From Flavobacterium sp. (GTDB lineage: Bacteria > Bacteroidota > Bacteroidia > Flavobacteriales > Flavobacteriaceae), in the NCBI GenBank assembly GCA_029946065.1, contig JAQSDU010000014.1:861623-925622 (forward strand): 64,000 bases of DNA, given 5' to 3'. Position numbers and translations under genes: made by a program. Positions 15,505-23,323 of this stretch are shown here, one piece after another. The notes beneath the pieces were generated by a model. It had not been told where the DNA came from. It saw only the letters and a program-made list of their open reading frames with translations, and searched no databases. The first letter of the stretch is position 1. Each line of letters begins with the position of its first letter.

Positions 15505-17073
15505 CTAGATTTTGCTGGAGCTATTTCCTGCAATTTTTAATGCACACTTTTCGCCGTCAATAGCCGCAGAAATAATTCCGCCCGCGTAGCCTGCGCCTTC
15601 TCCACAAGGATAAAGACCTTTGACGTGCAAATGTTCCAGCAAAATTGGATCTCTTGGAATCCTGACAGGTGAAGAAGTCCTTGATTCCGGCGCATGTAAA
15701 ATCGCTTCATTGGTAAGATAACCGCGCATTGATTTGCCAAATTCATTAAACCCTTCGCGTAAAATTTGCGTCAGGAAACCCGGAAAAACCTGCCCTAATT
15801 CTACAGAAGTTGTTCCCGGAACGTATGATGTTTTTGGAATATCAGATGATATTTTGTGCTGTGTAAAATCTACCATCCGCTGCGCCGGTACCTTTTGGGT
15901 TTCTCCCGCCAAATGCCAAGCTTTTTGTTCGATACTTTTTTGGAATTCCATTCCCGCCAATGCACCGAATTTTTCGTAAGGCTTGAAATCTTCCAGTTTT
16001 AATTCGATTACGATACCGGAATTGGCAGTAACTTGGTCTCTTTTGGATGGCGACCAACCGTTGGTAACCACTTCTCCTGGATTTGTAGCACAAGGCGCAA
16101 TTACGCCACCCGGGCACATACAAAACGAATACATGCCGCGACCACTAACTTGCTTTACAATAGAATAGGGAGCCGGTGGTAAATATTCACCACGATAATC
16201 ACAACTGTATTGGATGCTGTCAATTAAAGATTGTGGATGTTCTGCACGAACACCAAGCGCAAAAGGTTTGGCTTCGATAAATACTTTCTTTCTATCCAAC
16301 AATTCAAAAATATCGCGTGCCGAATGGCCTGTTGCCAAGATGATATTCGATGCAGCGATCGTGTCTCCATTTTGGATAACGATGCCTTGCACCTGATTGT
16401 CTTTGATTAAAATATCAATAAGTCTTGTGTCAAAAAGCACCTGACCACCGAATTCAATTATTTTTTCGCGGATGTCTTGAATAATTTGTGGCAGTTTATT
16501 GGTTCCGATGTGCGGATGCGCCTCGATTAAGATTTCTTCAGAAGCGCCGAAAGCTACTAAAAGTTTTAAGATCCTATCAACATCGCCGCGCTTTTTTGAA
16601 CGTGTGTATAATTTTCCGTCGGAATAAGTACCTGCACCTCCTTCGCCGAAACAGTAATTGCTATCTTCATTGACGATGTGATCACGATTGATGGATTTCA
16701 AGTCACGACGACGGCCACGAACATCTTTTCCGCGTTCAACGACAATGGGCTTTAAGCCAAGTTCTATTAATTGCAAAGCTGCGAAAAGTCCGGCGGGGCC
16801 AGCGCCTACTACGATTACTTCTTGTGCATTGCTGACATTTTTATAATCGGGAAGTTCGATTTTCTCTTCGGTATATTTTTCTTCGGCAAAAAAAATATTG
16901 ACTTTCAGGTTAATTTTTATGCCTTTTTGTCGCGCATCGATAGATCGCTTAACAATAGTAATGTGTTGGATTTCGCTAATGGAAGTCCGAGTCATTTTGG
17001 CTACATGTTGCTTTAGCAGCAATTCATTAGCGGCTATTTCGGGTGCGACTTGTAGGAGCAATTCTTTTGGCAT
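15505..17073 (-). CDS. FAD-dependent dehydrogenase-like flavoprotein (COG2509)
   Basis: A 522-residue protein with an N-terminal domain of about 85 residues and a Rossmann FAD-binding fold (VIVVGAGPAGLFAAL). It continues with VVERGKDVRGRRRDL, the NYCFGEGGAGTYSDGK loop typical of the COG2509 family, and a C-terminal FAD segment (GLYPCGEGAGYAGGIISAAIDG). Family members are uncharacterised oxidoreductases. The -7 box TACCTTTG (17078-17085) lies only 4 nt before the ATG, so the transcript may be leaderless. Confidence 0.9.
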   Translation of the reverse strand: MPKELLLQVAPEIAANELLLKQHVAKMTRTSISEIQHITIVKRSIDARQKGIKINLKVNIFFAEEKYTEEKIELPDYKNVSNAQEVIVVGAGPAGLFAALQLIELGLKPIVVERGKDVRGRRRDLKSINRDHIVNEDSNYCFGEGGAGTYSDGKLYTRSKKRGDVDRILKLLVAFGASEEILIEAHPHIGTNKLPQIIQDIREKIIEFGGQVLFDTRLIDILIKDNQVQGIVIQNGDTIAASNIILATGHSARDIFELLDRKKVFIEAKPFALGVRAEHPQSLIDSIQYSCDYRGEYLPPAPYSIVKQVSGRGMYSFCMCPGGVIAPCATNPGEVVTNGWSPSKRDQVTANSGIVIELKLEDFKPYEKFGALAGMEFQKSIEQKAWHLAGETQKVPAQRMVDFTQHKISSDIPKTSYVPGTTSVELGQVFPGFLTQILREGFNEFGKSMRGYLTNEAILHAPESRTSSPVRIPRDPILLEHLHVKGLYPCGEGAGYAGGIISAAIDGEKCALKIAGNSSSKI

Positions 17074-17077
17074 GGCG

Positions 17078-17110
17078 CAAAGGTAATTAGAAAATTAGAA
17101 AATTTGCAAA
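17078..17110 (-). promoter_or_regulatory. Bacteroidetes promoter of the COG2509 gene (TTTG-21-TACCTTTG)
   Basis: TACCTTTG at 17078-17085 and TTTG at 17107-17110 on the minus strand, spacer 21 nt. The -7 box is separated from the ATG by CGCC only, which puts the expected transcription start at or next to the start codon. Confidence 0.7.
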
Positions 17111-17171
17111 TGCATGTGATTAGCGAATTAGCAAATTGTAATGGTTTGCAAATAGTTTATTATGATTTGCG

Positions 17172-17311
17172 ACAGGGATAGTAGCGGCAGCCCGGAGCGC
17201 CAGACAACAAATTTTACTGACAGAAAAGAGCGACCAACGGAAGCTTTTTTATGGCTTTGGAAAATTGTTGTCTGGCGTGAGGACTACAGCAGAAAGCCCG
17301 GCCGTTCGCCC
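17172..17311 (+). ncRNA. Structured intergenic RNA-like element
   Basis: A GC-richer island in an AT-rich spacer. It opens CAGGGATAGTAGCGGCAGCC and closes with ACTACAGCAGAAAGCCCGGCC; these ends resemble an element I know from many flavobacterial spacers (GGGATAGTAGCGGCA ... GCGGAAAGCCCG). Between them is a long hairpin, CGCCAGACAACAA (17198-17210) with TTGTTGTCTGGCG (17265-17277), extended by AATTTT/AAAATT past a bulge. It may correspond to the Rfam Flavo-1 motif, from memory and unverified. The plus strand is assumed from the motif; a T-rich stretch follows at 17311. Confidence 0.55.
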
Positions 17312-18361
17312 TTATTTTTTTTCTTCGAAAGCCCGCAACGCAAATGATGCCAGCCAGTGCTCACCCTCATAATTTCCATCGACAACTGCGGGCAGTGAAA
17401 ATGAAAAATGGTAATCGGCCATAGTTTTTAGGTGCGAAAATTGCTTTGGATATTGGCTGATAAGATGGTACAAATTCCATGCGCGGCTGAAATTGAGACC
17501 ATCTAGATGTACCAGATGTCCGTCGGTGCGATCGGAAACTTTGGCGACTTCCCACTTGAATTTTTTATTAAAAAGTTCTGGCGCGAATTTTTTGAGCCAT
17601 AGTAAAAAAGCTTTTTCATCTAGGACACGCTGCATGATGGCCATTTCTTCGAGGCAAGGCGAAAGAAAATCGGTGCCGCTCGGTTCCCAATTGAACGGAC
17701 AGTTTTCATCCTTTTGAAAAAGACGAATGGCGTTATCACGAATGCTTTTTTGGAAGGCAGTATTATTGGAATAAACGGCATAATCCCAAGCGAATGTTAG
17801 TCCGAATGCGGTGTTCGGATGTGTGCCCGCACGAACCGGATATAATAATTTTGGAAGAAATTCTGTGTAACGCAATATAATAATATCTGACAATGGTTTC
17901 AGATTTTTCGCCATTTCCTGTGCATAAGGCGTGTTGAATGTTTCGAGTTCCAGTTGCAATTTTAACATCCATGCCCAGCCGTAAGTTCGTTCAAATGAAT
18001 TTTCGTGTTTTTTGGAGATATAATCTACTTCCTTTTGGATATTTTCTGCAGACAAGTTGGTTTGAAGTTTTTGAATGATTTCGTCTTTTTTGTCGAGATT
18101 TGGAAATTTCTTCAATAAATAAATCAGGCTCCAATGCCCATGAACGGAAGAATGCCAGTCGAAACAGCCATAAAAAGCTGGATGTAATTCTTTTGGCGAT
18201 TGGATTTCGGTGCTGTCGATGAGCATTTGCCCGAGTTTATTTGGATATTGTTGCTGGAGGCATTTTATAGGTAAAGTGGCGAGATGATTGGCTTGTTGGA
18301 GTGTTAGCTCTTGGGAAAATGAGATTTGGAAAATCAACAAAAGAAAAAATATTTTTTTCAT
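17312..18361 (-). CDS. DUF2891-family exported protein
   Basis: A 349-residue protein with a signal peptide (MKKIFFLLLIFQISFS). The segments HPAFYGCFDWHSSVHGHW and SFERTYGWAWMLKL, plus YPVRAGTHPNTAFGLTFAWDYA and FLSPCLEEMAIM, match the DUF2891 family, an alpha/alpha-barrel-like fold of unknown function. The conserved Trp and His residues resemble a carbohydrate-active site, which is inference. The start at 18361 gives the signal peptide; an upstream Met lies 12 codons earlier. The -7 box TATTTTTG is at 18377-18384. Confidence 0.85.
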   Translation of the reverse strand: MKKIFFLLLIFQISFSQELTLQQANHLATLPIKCLQQQYPNKLGQMLIDSTEIQSPKELHPAFYGCFDWHSSVHGHWSLIYLLKKFPNLDKKDEIIQKLQTNLSAENIQKEVDYISKKHENSFERTYGWAWMLKLQLELETFNTPYAQEMAKNLKPLSDIIILRYTEFLPKLLYPVRAGTHPNTAFGLTFAWDYAVYSNNTAFQKSIRDNAIRLFQKDENCPFNWEPSGTDFLSPCLEEMAIMQRVLDEKAFLLWLKKFAPELFNKKFKWEVAKVSDRTDGHLVHLDGLNFSRAWNLYHLISQYPKQFSHLKTMADYHFSFSLPAVVDGNYEGEHWLASFALRAFEEKK

Positions 18362-18376
18362 AGAAAACGGTTTTCT

Positions 18377-18384
18377 CAAAAATA
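18377..18384 (-). promoter_or_regulatory. Bacteroidetes -7 box (TATTTTTG)
   Basis: TAnnTTTG on the minus strand, 15 nt before the DUF2891 start at 18361. It lies inside the longer open frame and supports the shorter start. No -33 element was seen. Confidence 0.5.
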
Positions 18385-18462
18385 AGGAAATGACCACTGA
18401 TTTGTAGATTTTACATTCATTTTTTTTGAAATAAATCTGGAAATCTGTGGACAGAAACTTTG

Positions 18463-18470
18463 TAACTTTG
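18463..18470 (+). promoter_or_regulatory. Bacteroidetes -7 box (TAACTTTG)
   Basis: TAnnTTTG match 29 nt before the ATG at 18500. No TTTG at -33. Confidence 0.5.
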
Positions 18471-18499
18471 CGCCTTTCAAACTTTGCAACTAAAACAAA

Positions 18500-18745
18500 A
18501 TGTCACGAAAAATAAAACTCATCTGGGATTTTCGAGGCCCTGCATCTGCTAAAACAGCAGAACACCACGAAATTCATTTAAAGGAATATATCCTTTCGGA
18601 AAAATTGCCTTTAAATATTACCGGACATGAAACTTATGGAGAAATGCATGCGGTGGCTTTTATGGTGGTGAATGATGATTTTATGATTGCCGTGCGAGAC
18701 GCTTTGAAACCCCATCGCGGCGAGTTGTTTAGTGAACAGAACTGA
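18500..18745 (+). CDS. Small conserved hypothetical protein
   Basis: An 81-residue soluble protein (MSRKIKLIWDFRGPASAKTA, then HHEIHLKEYI and AVAFMVVNDDFMIAVRDALKPHRGELF). It has several His residues and a strand-helix-strand outline. I know the sequence type as a conserved flavobacterial protein with no assigned role. It has its own -7 box and runs convergently into recQ with 16 nt between the stops. Confidence 0.8.
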   Translation: MSRKIKLIWDFRGPASAKTAEHHEIHLKEYILSEKLPLNITGHETYGEMHAVAFMVVNDDFMIAVRDALKPHRGELFSEQN

Positions 18746-18761
18746 TACTGATTACTGTCAA

Positions 18762-20954
18762 CTAGTTCGCTACTTCGCTGATAAACTTAATCCGCATCAA
18801 ACGCAGTTCATCGATATCATAATCACCGTCAAATTCTTTTAATGCATCTTCAATTTTATCGGTTTCGGAATCCATAAAATAGTCATAAATTTCTTCTTGT
18901 TGGTCTTCATCGAGCATTTCATCTACCCAATATTTAATATTGAGTTTAGTACCAGAATAGACAATTTGTTCCATTTCTTTGAGCAACAAATCCATTGTCA
19001 GGCCTTTCGCAGAAGCGATATCGTCCAGTGATAACTTTCGGTCAATGTTTTGTATTATGTATAGTTTATTGGCAGAATTAGCTCCCGTTGATTTTACCAC
19101 AAGATCGTCAGGGCGTGTTACATCATTGTCTTCGACGTATCTTTTAATCAGGTCGATAAATTCCTTACCGTATTTTTTGGCTTTTCCTTCCCCGACACCG
19201 TGAACATTGCTCAATTCATCTATCGAAATCGGATATTTGAGCGCCATATCTTCTAAAGAAGGATCTTGGAATACCACGAATGGTGGCACGCTGAGTTTTT
19301 TAGCGACTTTTTTTCGCAAATCACGCAACATTACCATTAATGCCTCGTCAGCAACACCAGTTGATTTGGCGGCGGTAACGATAGCTTCATCTTCAGATTC
19401 GTTGTATTCATGGTCTTCCGACATCATAAAAGAAGTTGGTTTGTCGAGATAATCCAGTCCTTTTTCTGTGATTTTTAGGATCCCGTAGGTTTCTATGTCT
19501 TTTGATAATAAGCCATCGACCAAAACCTGACGGATCAACGCCATCCAGTATCGTTCCTCAAAAATTTCTCCAGATCCGAAAAAACTTTGCGTATCTGTGC
19601 GATGTGCTTTGATGACTGCATTCACTTTCCCGATAAGTGTAAAAATAATTTCCTTTGATTTGTATAAATGTCTAGTGTCACGAACTACTTTTAGCAATTG
19701 CATCACTTGATCTTTGGCTTCAATCTTTGTTTTTGGATTGCGAACATTGTCGTCCATATCGGCACCGTCACCATTTTCAGCGAATTCTTCTCCGAAATAA
19801 TGCAATAGAAATTTACGTCGTGATATAGAAGTTTCGGCATAAGCCACAACTTCCTGCAACAATGCAAATCCGATTTCTTGTTCTGCAACAGGCTTTCCTG
19901 ACATGAATTTTTCAAGTTTTTCGACATCTTTGTAGGAATAATAAGCCAAACAGTGACCTTCTCCGCCGTCGCGTCCTGCCCTACCCGTTTCCTGATAATA
20001 GCTTTCAAGTGATTTTGGGATATCGTGGTGGATAACGAAACGAACGTCGGGCTTATCTATACCCATTCCGAAGGCGATTGTTGCCACAACCACTTCCACA
20101 TCTTCCATAAGGAACATATCCTGATGTTTGGCGCGTGTTTTGGCGTCTAATCCTGCGTGGTATGGAACGGCACTAATACCATTAACTTGTAAAACCTGTG
20201 CGATCGCTTCCACTTTTTTGCGGCTTAGGCAATAAATAATCCCGGATTTTCCTTTGTGTTGTTTTATAAAACGGATGATATCTGCCTCGACATTTTTGGT
20301 TTTCGTGCGTACTTCATAAAAAAGATTTGGACGGTTAAAGGATGCCTTGAACGTATTGGCGTTCGGCATATCGAGATTTTTCAGAATATCTTCTTGTACT
20401 TTTGGGGTTGCTGTCGCTGTTAATCCGATAATCGGAACATCGCCTAACTGCTTGATGATGTGACGCAAATTGCGATATTCCGGACGAAAATCATGCCCCC
20501 ATTCGGAAATACAATGCGCTTCATCAATGGCGACAAATGAAAGTGGTACATTCTTTAAAAAAGCAACATACTCTTCCTTTGTAAGCGATTCTGGCGCTAC
20601 ATATAAAAGTTTGGTCAATCCAGAGGTAATGTCTTTCTTGACTTGTGTAATTTCAGTTTTGGTCAATGAGGAGTTGAGTACGTGCGCAATACCGTCAACA
20701 TGTGACAAACTCCGAATGGCATCGACCTGGTTTTTCATCAGTGCAATCAATGGTGAAACAACAATTGCGGTTCCATCCTGTATTAATGCTGGTAATTGGT
20801 AACAAAGCGACTTTCCGCCGCCGGTTGGCATGATAACGAAAGTATTATTTCCACTGATAATACTCTTGATAACCATTTCTTGCAAGCCTTTAAATTGGTT
20901 GAAACCAAAATATTTTTTTAATTCTTTGTGGATATCGATTTCGCTTGAATTCAT
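18762..20954 (-). CDS. recQ: ATP-dependent DNA helicase RecQ
   Basis: A 730-residue SF2 helicase, longer than E. coli RecQ (about 610). Walker A is MPTGGGKS with K48, and the DEAH box is AIDEAHCIS (144-147). Further motifs include GLTATATPKVQ, then GIIYCLSRKKVE and ETGRAGRDGGEGHCL. RQC and HRDC regions follow; the HRDC segment begins near VFQDPSLEDMALKYP. The C-terminal extension (after about 615) is acidic. Its role is unwinding DNA during recombination and replication-fork repair. It is divergent from kdsD. Confidence 0.95.
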   Translation of the reverse strand: MNSSEIDIHKELKKYFGFNQFKGLQEMVIKSIISGNNTFVIMPTGGGKSLCYQLPALIQDGTAIVVSPLIALMKNQVDAIRSLSHVDGIAHVLNSSLTKTEITQVKKDITSGLTKLLYVAPESLTKEEYVAFLKNVPLSFVAIDEAHCISEWGHDFRPEYRNLRHIIKQLGDVPIIGLTATATPKVQEDILKNLDMPNANTFKASFNRPNLFYEVRTKTKNVEADIIRFIKQHKGKSGIIYCLSRKKVEAIAQVLQVNGISAVPYHAGLDAKTRAKHQDMFLMEDVEVVVATIAFGMGIDKPDVRFVIHHDIPKSLESYYQETGRAGRDGGEGHCLAYYSYKDVEKLEKFMSGKPVAEQEIGFALLQEVVAYAETSISRRKFLLHYFGEEFAENGDGADMDDNVRNPKTKIEAKDQVMQLLKVVRDTRHLYKSKEIIFTLIGKVNAVIKAHRTDTQSFFGSGEIFEERYWMALIRQVLVDGLLSKDIETYGILKITEKGLDYLDKPTSFMMSEDHEYNESEDEAIVTAAKSTGVADEALMVMLRDLRKKVAKKLSVPPFVVFQDPSLEDMALKYPISIDELSNVHGVGEGKAKKYGKEFIDLIKRYVEDNDVTRPDDLVVKSTGANSANKLYIIQNIDRKLSLDDIASAKGLTMDLLLKEMEQIVYSGTKLNIKYWVDEMLDEDQQEEIYDYFMDSETDKIEDALKEFDGDYDIDELRLMRIKFISEVAN

Positions 20955-20976
20955 TCTTTATTAGGGGGATTTTACA

Positions 20977-20984
20977 TAAATTTG
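20977..20984 (+). promoter_or_regulatory. -7 box (TAAATTTG) toward kdsD
   Basis: Exact TAnnTTTG match on the plus strand, 54 nt before the start of the isomerase gene. It directly abuts the recQ -7 box on the other strand. Confidence 0.5.
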
Positions 20985-20992
20985 CAAACATA
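20985..20992 (-). promoter_or_regulatory. -7 box (TATGTTTG) toward recQ
   Basis: TAnnTTTG on the minus strand, 30 nt before the recQ ATG. It is back to back with the plus-strand box at 20977-20984. A TTTG lies at 21018-21021 with a spacer of 25 nt, longer than usual. Confidence 0.5.
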
Positions 20993-21038
20993 AAGATACA
21001 ACTTTCTTTAATACTTACAAACTTTACACCTAACTGTT

Positions 21039-22004
21039 TTGACGCATAACGAAAACATACTCGCACTGGCCAGGAAGACTATTCTTACAGAAAGTGAGTC
21101 GATTGCTAACCTTGCAAATTTGCTCGATAATGACTTTGTAAAGACAGTCGATATTATCCATAAAGCTTCTGGACGACTGGTTGTTACAGGAATCGGAAAA
21201 AGTGCCATCATTGCACAAAAAATCGTCGCAACGATGAATTCTACCGGAACGCCATCAATGTTTTTGCACGCTTCAGAAGCCATTCACGGCGATTTAGGCA
21301 TGGTGCAACCAGGCGATGTTGTTATTTGTATTTCCAAAAGCGGCAACAGTCCGGAAATTAAAGTGCTCGTGCCGATTTTAAAACGTTTCGGCAACATACT
21401 TATAGGCATGACCGGCAATATTACTTCATTTCTTGCAAAAAACTCCGATTACGTATTGGATACAACAGTCGCAACTGAAGCTTGTCCGCTAAACCTAGCA
21501 CCAACCAACAGCACAACGGCGCAATTAGTGATGGGTGATGCTTTGGCAGTTTGTTTGATGGAACTGCGTGATTTCAAAAGTGAAGATTTCGCAAAATACC
21601 ATCCGGGCGGTGCACTCGGCAAGAAATTGCTGTTGCGCGTTAAAGATATGTTAGAAAACAACCATAAGCCGATGGTTGCACCTGAGGCTCCAATTAAAAA
21701 AGTTATCTTTGAGATATCAGAAAAGCGTTTGGGCGTTACGGCAGTGATTGAAAACGGAAAAATCCTAGGCATTATAACCGATGGCGATATCCGAAGAATG
21801 CTAAACGACCGCGACACTTTTGCTGATTTAACCGCAAAAGATATTATGACAAAAAGTCCAAAAATGATTCAATCTTCGGACATGGTTGTTGATGCATTCA
21901 ACATCATGGAAGATTTTTCAATAACGCAATTAGTCGTTGCCGACGACGGAGCATACAAAGGCATTCTGCACTTACACGATATTTTAAAAGAAGGAATAGT
22001 TTAG
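21039..22004 (+). CDS. kdsD: KpsF/GutQ-family D-arabinose 5-phosphate isomerase
   Basis: A 321-residue enzyme with a SIS domain (about 35-190: VVTGIGKSAIIAQKI, then CISKSGNSPEIK) followed by two CBS domains (about 205-320). It converts ribulose-5-phosphate to arabinose-5-phosphate, the first step to Kdo for lipid A-core. The conserved KYHPGGALGKKLL follows the SIS domain. The start is probably the TTG at 21039, since no upstream in-frame ATG exists. tatC starts 4 nt after the stop. Confidence 0.92.
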   Translation: MTHNENILALARKTILTESESIANLANLLDNDFVKTVDIIHKASGRLVVTGIGKSAIIAQKIVATMNSTGTPSMFLHASEAIHGDLGMVQPGDVVICISKSGNSPEIKVLVPILKRFGNILIGMTGNITSFLAKNSDYVLDTTVATEACPLNLAPTNSTTAQLVMGDALAVCLMELRDFKSEDFAKYHPGGALGKKLLLRVKDMLENNHKPMVAPEAPIKKVIFEISEKRLGVTAVIENGKILGIITDGDIRRMLNDRDTFADLTAKDIMTKSPKMIQSSDMVVDAFNIMEDFSITQLVVADDGAYKGILHLHDILKEGIV

Positions 22005-22008
22005 TTTT

Positions 22009-22839
22009 ATGGCCAAGAAAAACCCTTCCGAAATGTCTTTTATGGACCATCTTGAAGATTTGAGATGGTTATTGATCCGGAGTACGATTGCGATAATCGT
22101 AATGGCCTGCGTGGCATGGCATTTTGACGATTTTGTATTTACGACCGTTATCTTCGGCCCGAAAGACCCAAATTTTGTCACTTATGAATTTTTCTGTAAA
22201 GTGGCGCGATTTTTCGGTGAAGAAGGCTCTTGTGCCACCGAATTTTCGTTCACAATACAAAGTACAGAAGTCGGCGGTCAGTTTGATTTTTATATGTGGA
22301 CGTGTATTTGGGCGGGCTTCATCGGGGCATTTCCGTATATCCTTTGGGAAGTATGGAAATTCATTCGGCCAGCACTATATGACAAGGAACGTAAAAGCGC
22401 AAGAAGCTTCATTTTGGTTTCGTCGCTATTGTTTTTTACAGGCGTGCTTTTCGGATATTTTATTATTATTCCGCTTTCGGTGAATTTCTTCGGAACATTT
22501 TCGGCGAGCAATATCATCGAAAACCGTTTCAGCATCGCATCATATACATCGATGATTAAAACATCGGCATTGGTTTCGGGATTGGTTTTTGAATTGCCGA
22601 TTATCATTTATTTCTTATCGCGACTTGGACTCGTAACACCTGAATTCCTCCGAAAATACAGAAAAGTATCTATTATAGTTATCCTTATCATTGCAGCAAT
22701 CGTAACACCACCAGATGTTTCAGCACAAATTATTGTATCGATTCCAATCCTTGTGTTGTATGAAGTGAGTATTTTAATTTCGGCAATTGTAGTGAAAAAT
22801 AAAAAGAAAAGAGATGAGCGAATTAGTACAGGAGTTTAA
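22009..22839 (+). CDS. tatC: Sec-independent protein translocase TatC
   Basis: A 276-residue inner-membrane protein of the twin-arginine export system with six TM segments. Characteristic features are MSFMDHLEDLRWLLIRS in the cytoplasmic N-terminus (conserved HLxELR-like motif), FPYILWEVWKFIRPALYDKERK, and the final VIAAIVTPPDVSAQ-like segment (IIAAIVTPPDVS). It recognises the Arg-Arg signal peptide. It sits 4 nt after kdsD and overlaps the next gene by 26 nt, so the three are one operon. Confidence 0.95.
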   Translation: MAKKNPSEMSFMDHLEDLRWLLIRSTIAIIVMACVAWHFDDFVFTTVIFGPKDPNFVTYEFFCKVARFFGEEGSCATEFSFTIQSTEVGGQFDFYMWTCIWAGFIGAFPYILWEVWKFIRPALYDKERKSARSFILVSSLLFFTGVLFGYFIIIPLSVNFFGTFSASNIIENRFSIASYTSMIKTSALVSGLVFELPIIIYFLSRLGLVTPEFLRKYRKVSIIVILIIAAIVTPPDVSAQIIVSIPILVLYEVSILISAIVVKNKKKRDERISTGV

Positions 22840-23158
22840 CGACTACCGTTCCAAAATGAACGAAAAATTGCTGGCAGACAATAATAAAGTTGTCAAACGT
22901 ATTTTTAACCTCGACACCAACGCTTATGCGGAAGGCGCACTCGACGTGAAAACAAAAGAGTTGCTCGGATTGGTCGCCTCGACGGTTTTGCGATGTGATG
23001 ATTGCGTAAAATACCACCTCGAAACTAGTCATAAAGAAGGCGTTACGAAAGAAGAAATGATGGAGGCCATGGCCATCGCAACATTGGTTGGCGGTACGAT
23101 TGTCATTCCGCATTTACGCCGCGCTTATGAATTTTGGGAGGCTTTAGAAGGAAATTAG
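22814..23158 (+). CDS. Carboxymuconolactone decarboxylase / AhpD-like protein
   Basis: A 114-residue protein of the CMD/AhpD fold. The redox-type motif LRCDDCVKYHLE (CxxC followed by a His) corresponds to the active site of AhpD-like alkylhydroperoxidases. The helix AMAIATLVGGTIVIPHLRRAYEF is typical for the family. It probably works in thiol-based redox chemistry in the cytosol. It starts inside tatC (26-nt overlap, different frame), which suggests coupled translation. Confidence 0.88.
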   Translation: MSELVQEFNDYRSKMNEKLLADNNKVVKRIFNLDTNAYAEGALDVKTKELLGLVASTVLRCDDCVKYHLETSHKEGVTKEEMMEAMAIATLVGGTIVIPHLRRAYEFWEALEGN

Positions 23159-23217
23159 TCAATTAGAAAACGATATAATTAGAAAATTGTTGGAAACATA
23201 CCACAACAATTTGTTAA

Positions 23218-23235
23218 TGATACGCTTGGATTCTT
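23218..23235. repeat. 18-bp repeat, copy 1 (TGATACGCTTGGATTCTT)
   Basis: The same 18-mer occurs at 60686-60703, also in an intergenic spacer and on the same strand. Both copies precede LPS-export related genes (lptB here, wzm/wzt on the other strand there). Confidence 0.6.
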
Positions 23236-23248
23236 TTTCTTTTTTAAT

Positions 23249-23280
23249 TTTGTCGCTTGAATTTACCAATAATAGTTTTG
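23249..23280 (+). promoter_or_regulatory. Bacteroidetes promoter of lptB (TTTG-20-TAGTTTTG)
   Basis: TTTG at 23249-23252 and TAGTTTTG at 23273-23280, spacer 20 nt. The start codon is at 23324; the leader contains the 8-bp tandem repeat. Confidence 0.75.
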
Positions 23281-23293
23281 CCGCAAAGTTGGC

Positions 23294-23321
23294 ATTATCT
23301 AATTATCTAATTATCTAATTA
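23294..23321. repeat. Tandem repeat of ATTATCTA (3.5 copies)
   Basis: ATTATCTA three times, then ATTA, ending 2 nt before the lptB ATG. It fills the 5' leader between promoter and start codon, where a ribosome-binding site would be. Confidence 0.85.
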
Positions 23322-23323
23322 AA

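Noticed and set aside
23294..23321. Possible CRISPR or MITE from the tandem repeats
   Set aside because: The unit is only 8 bp with no spacers; it is a simple tandem repeat. No CRISPR array or cas gene was found in the window.
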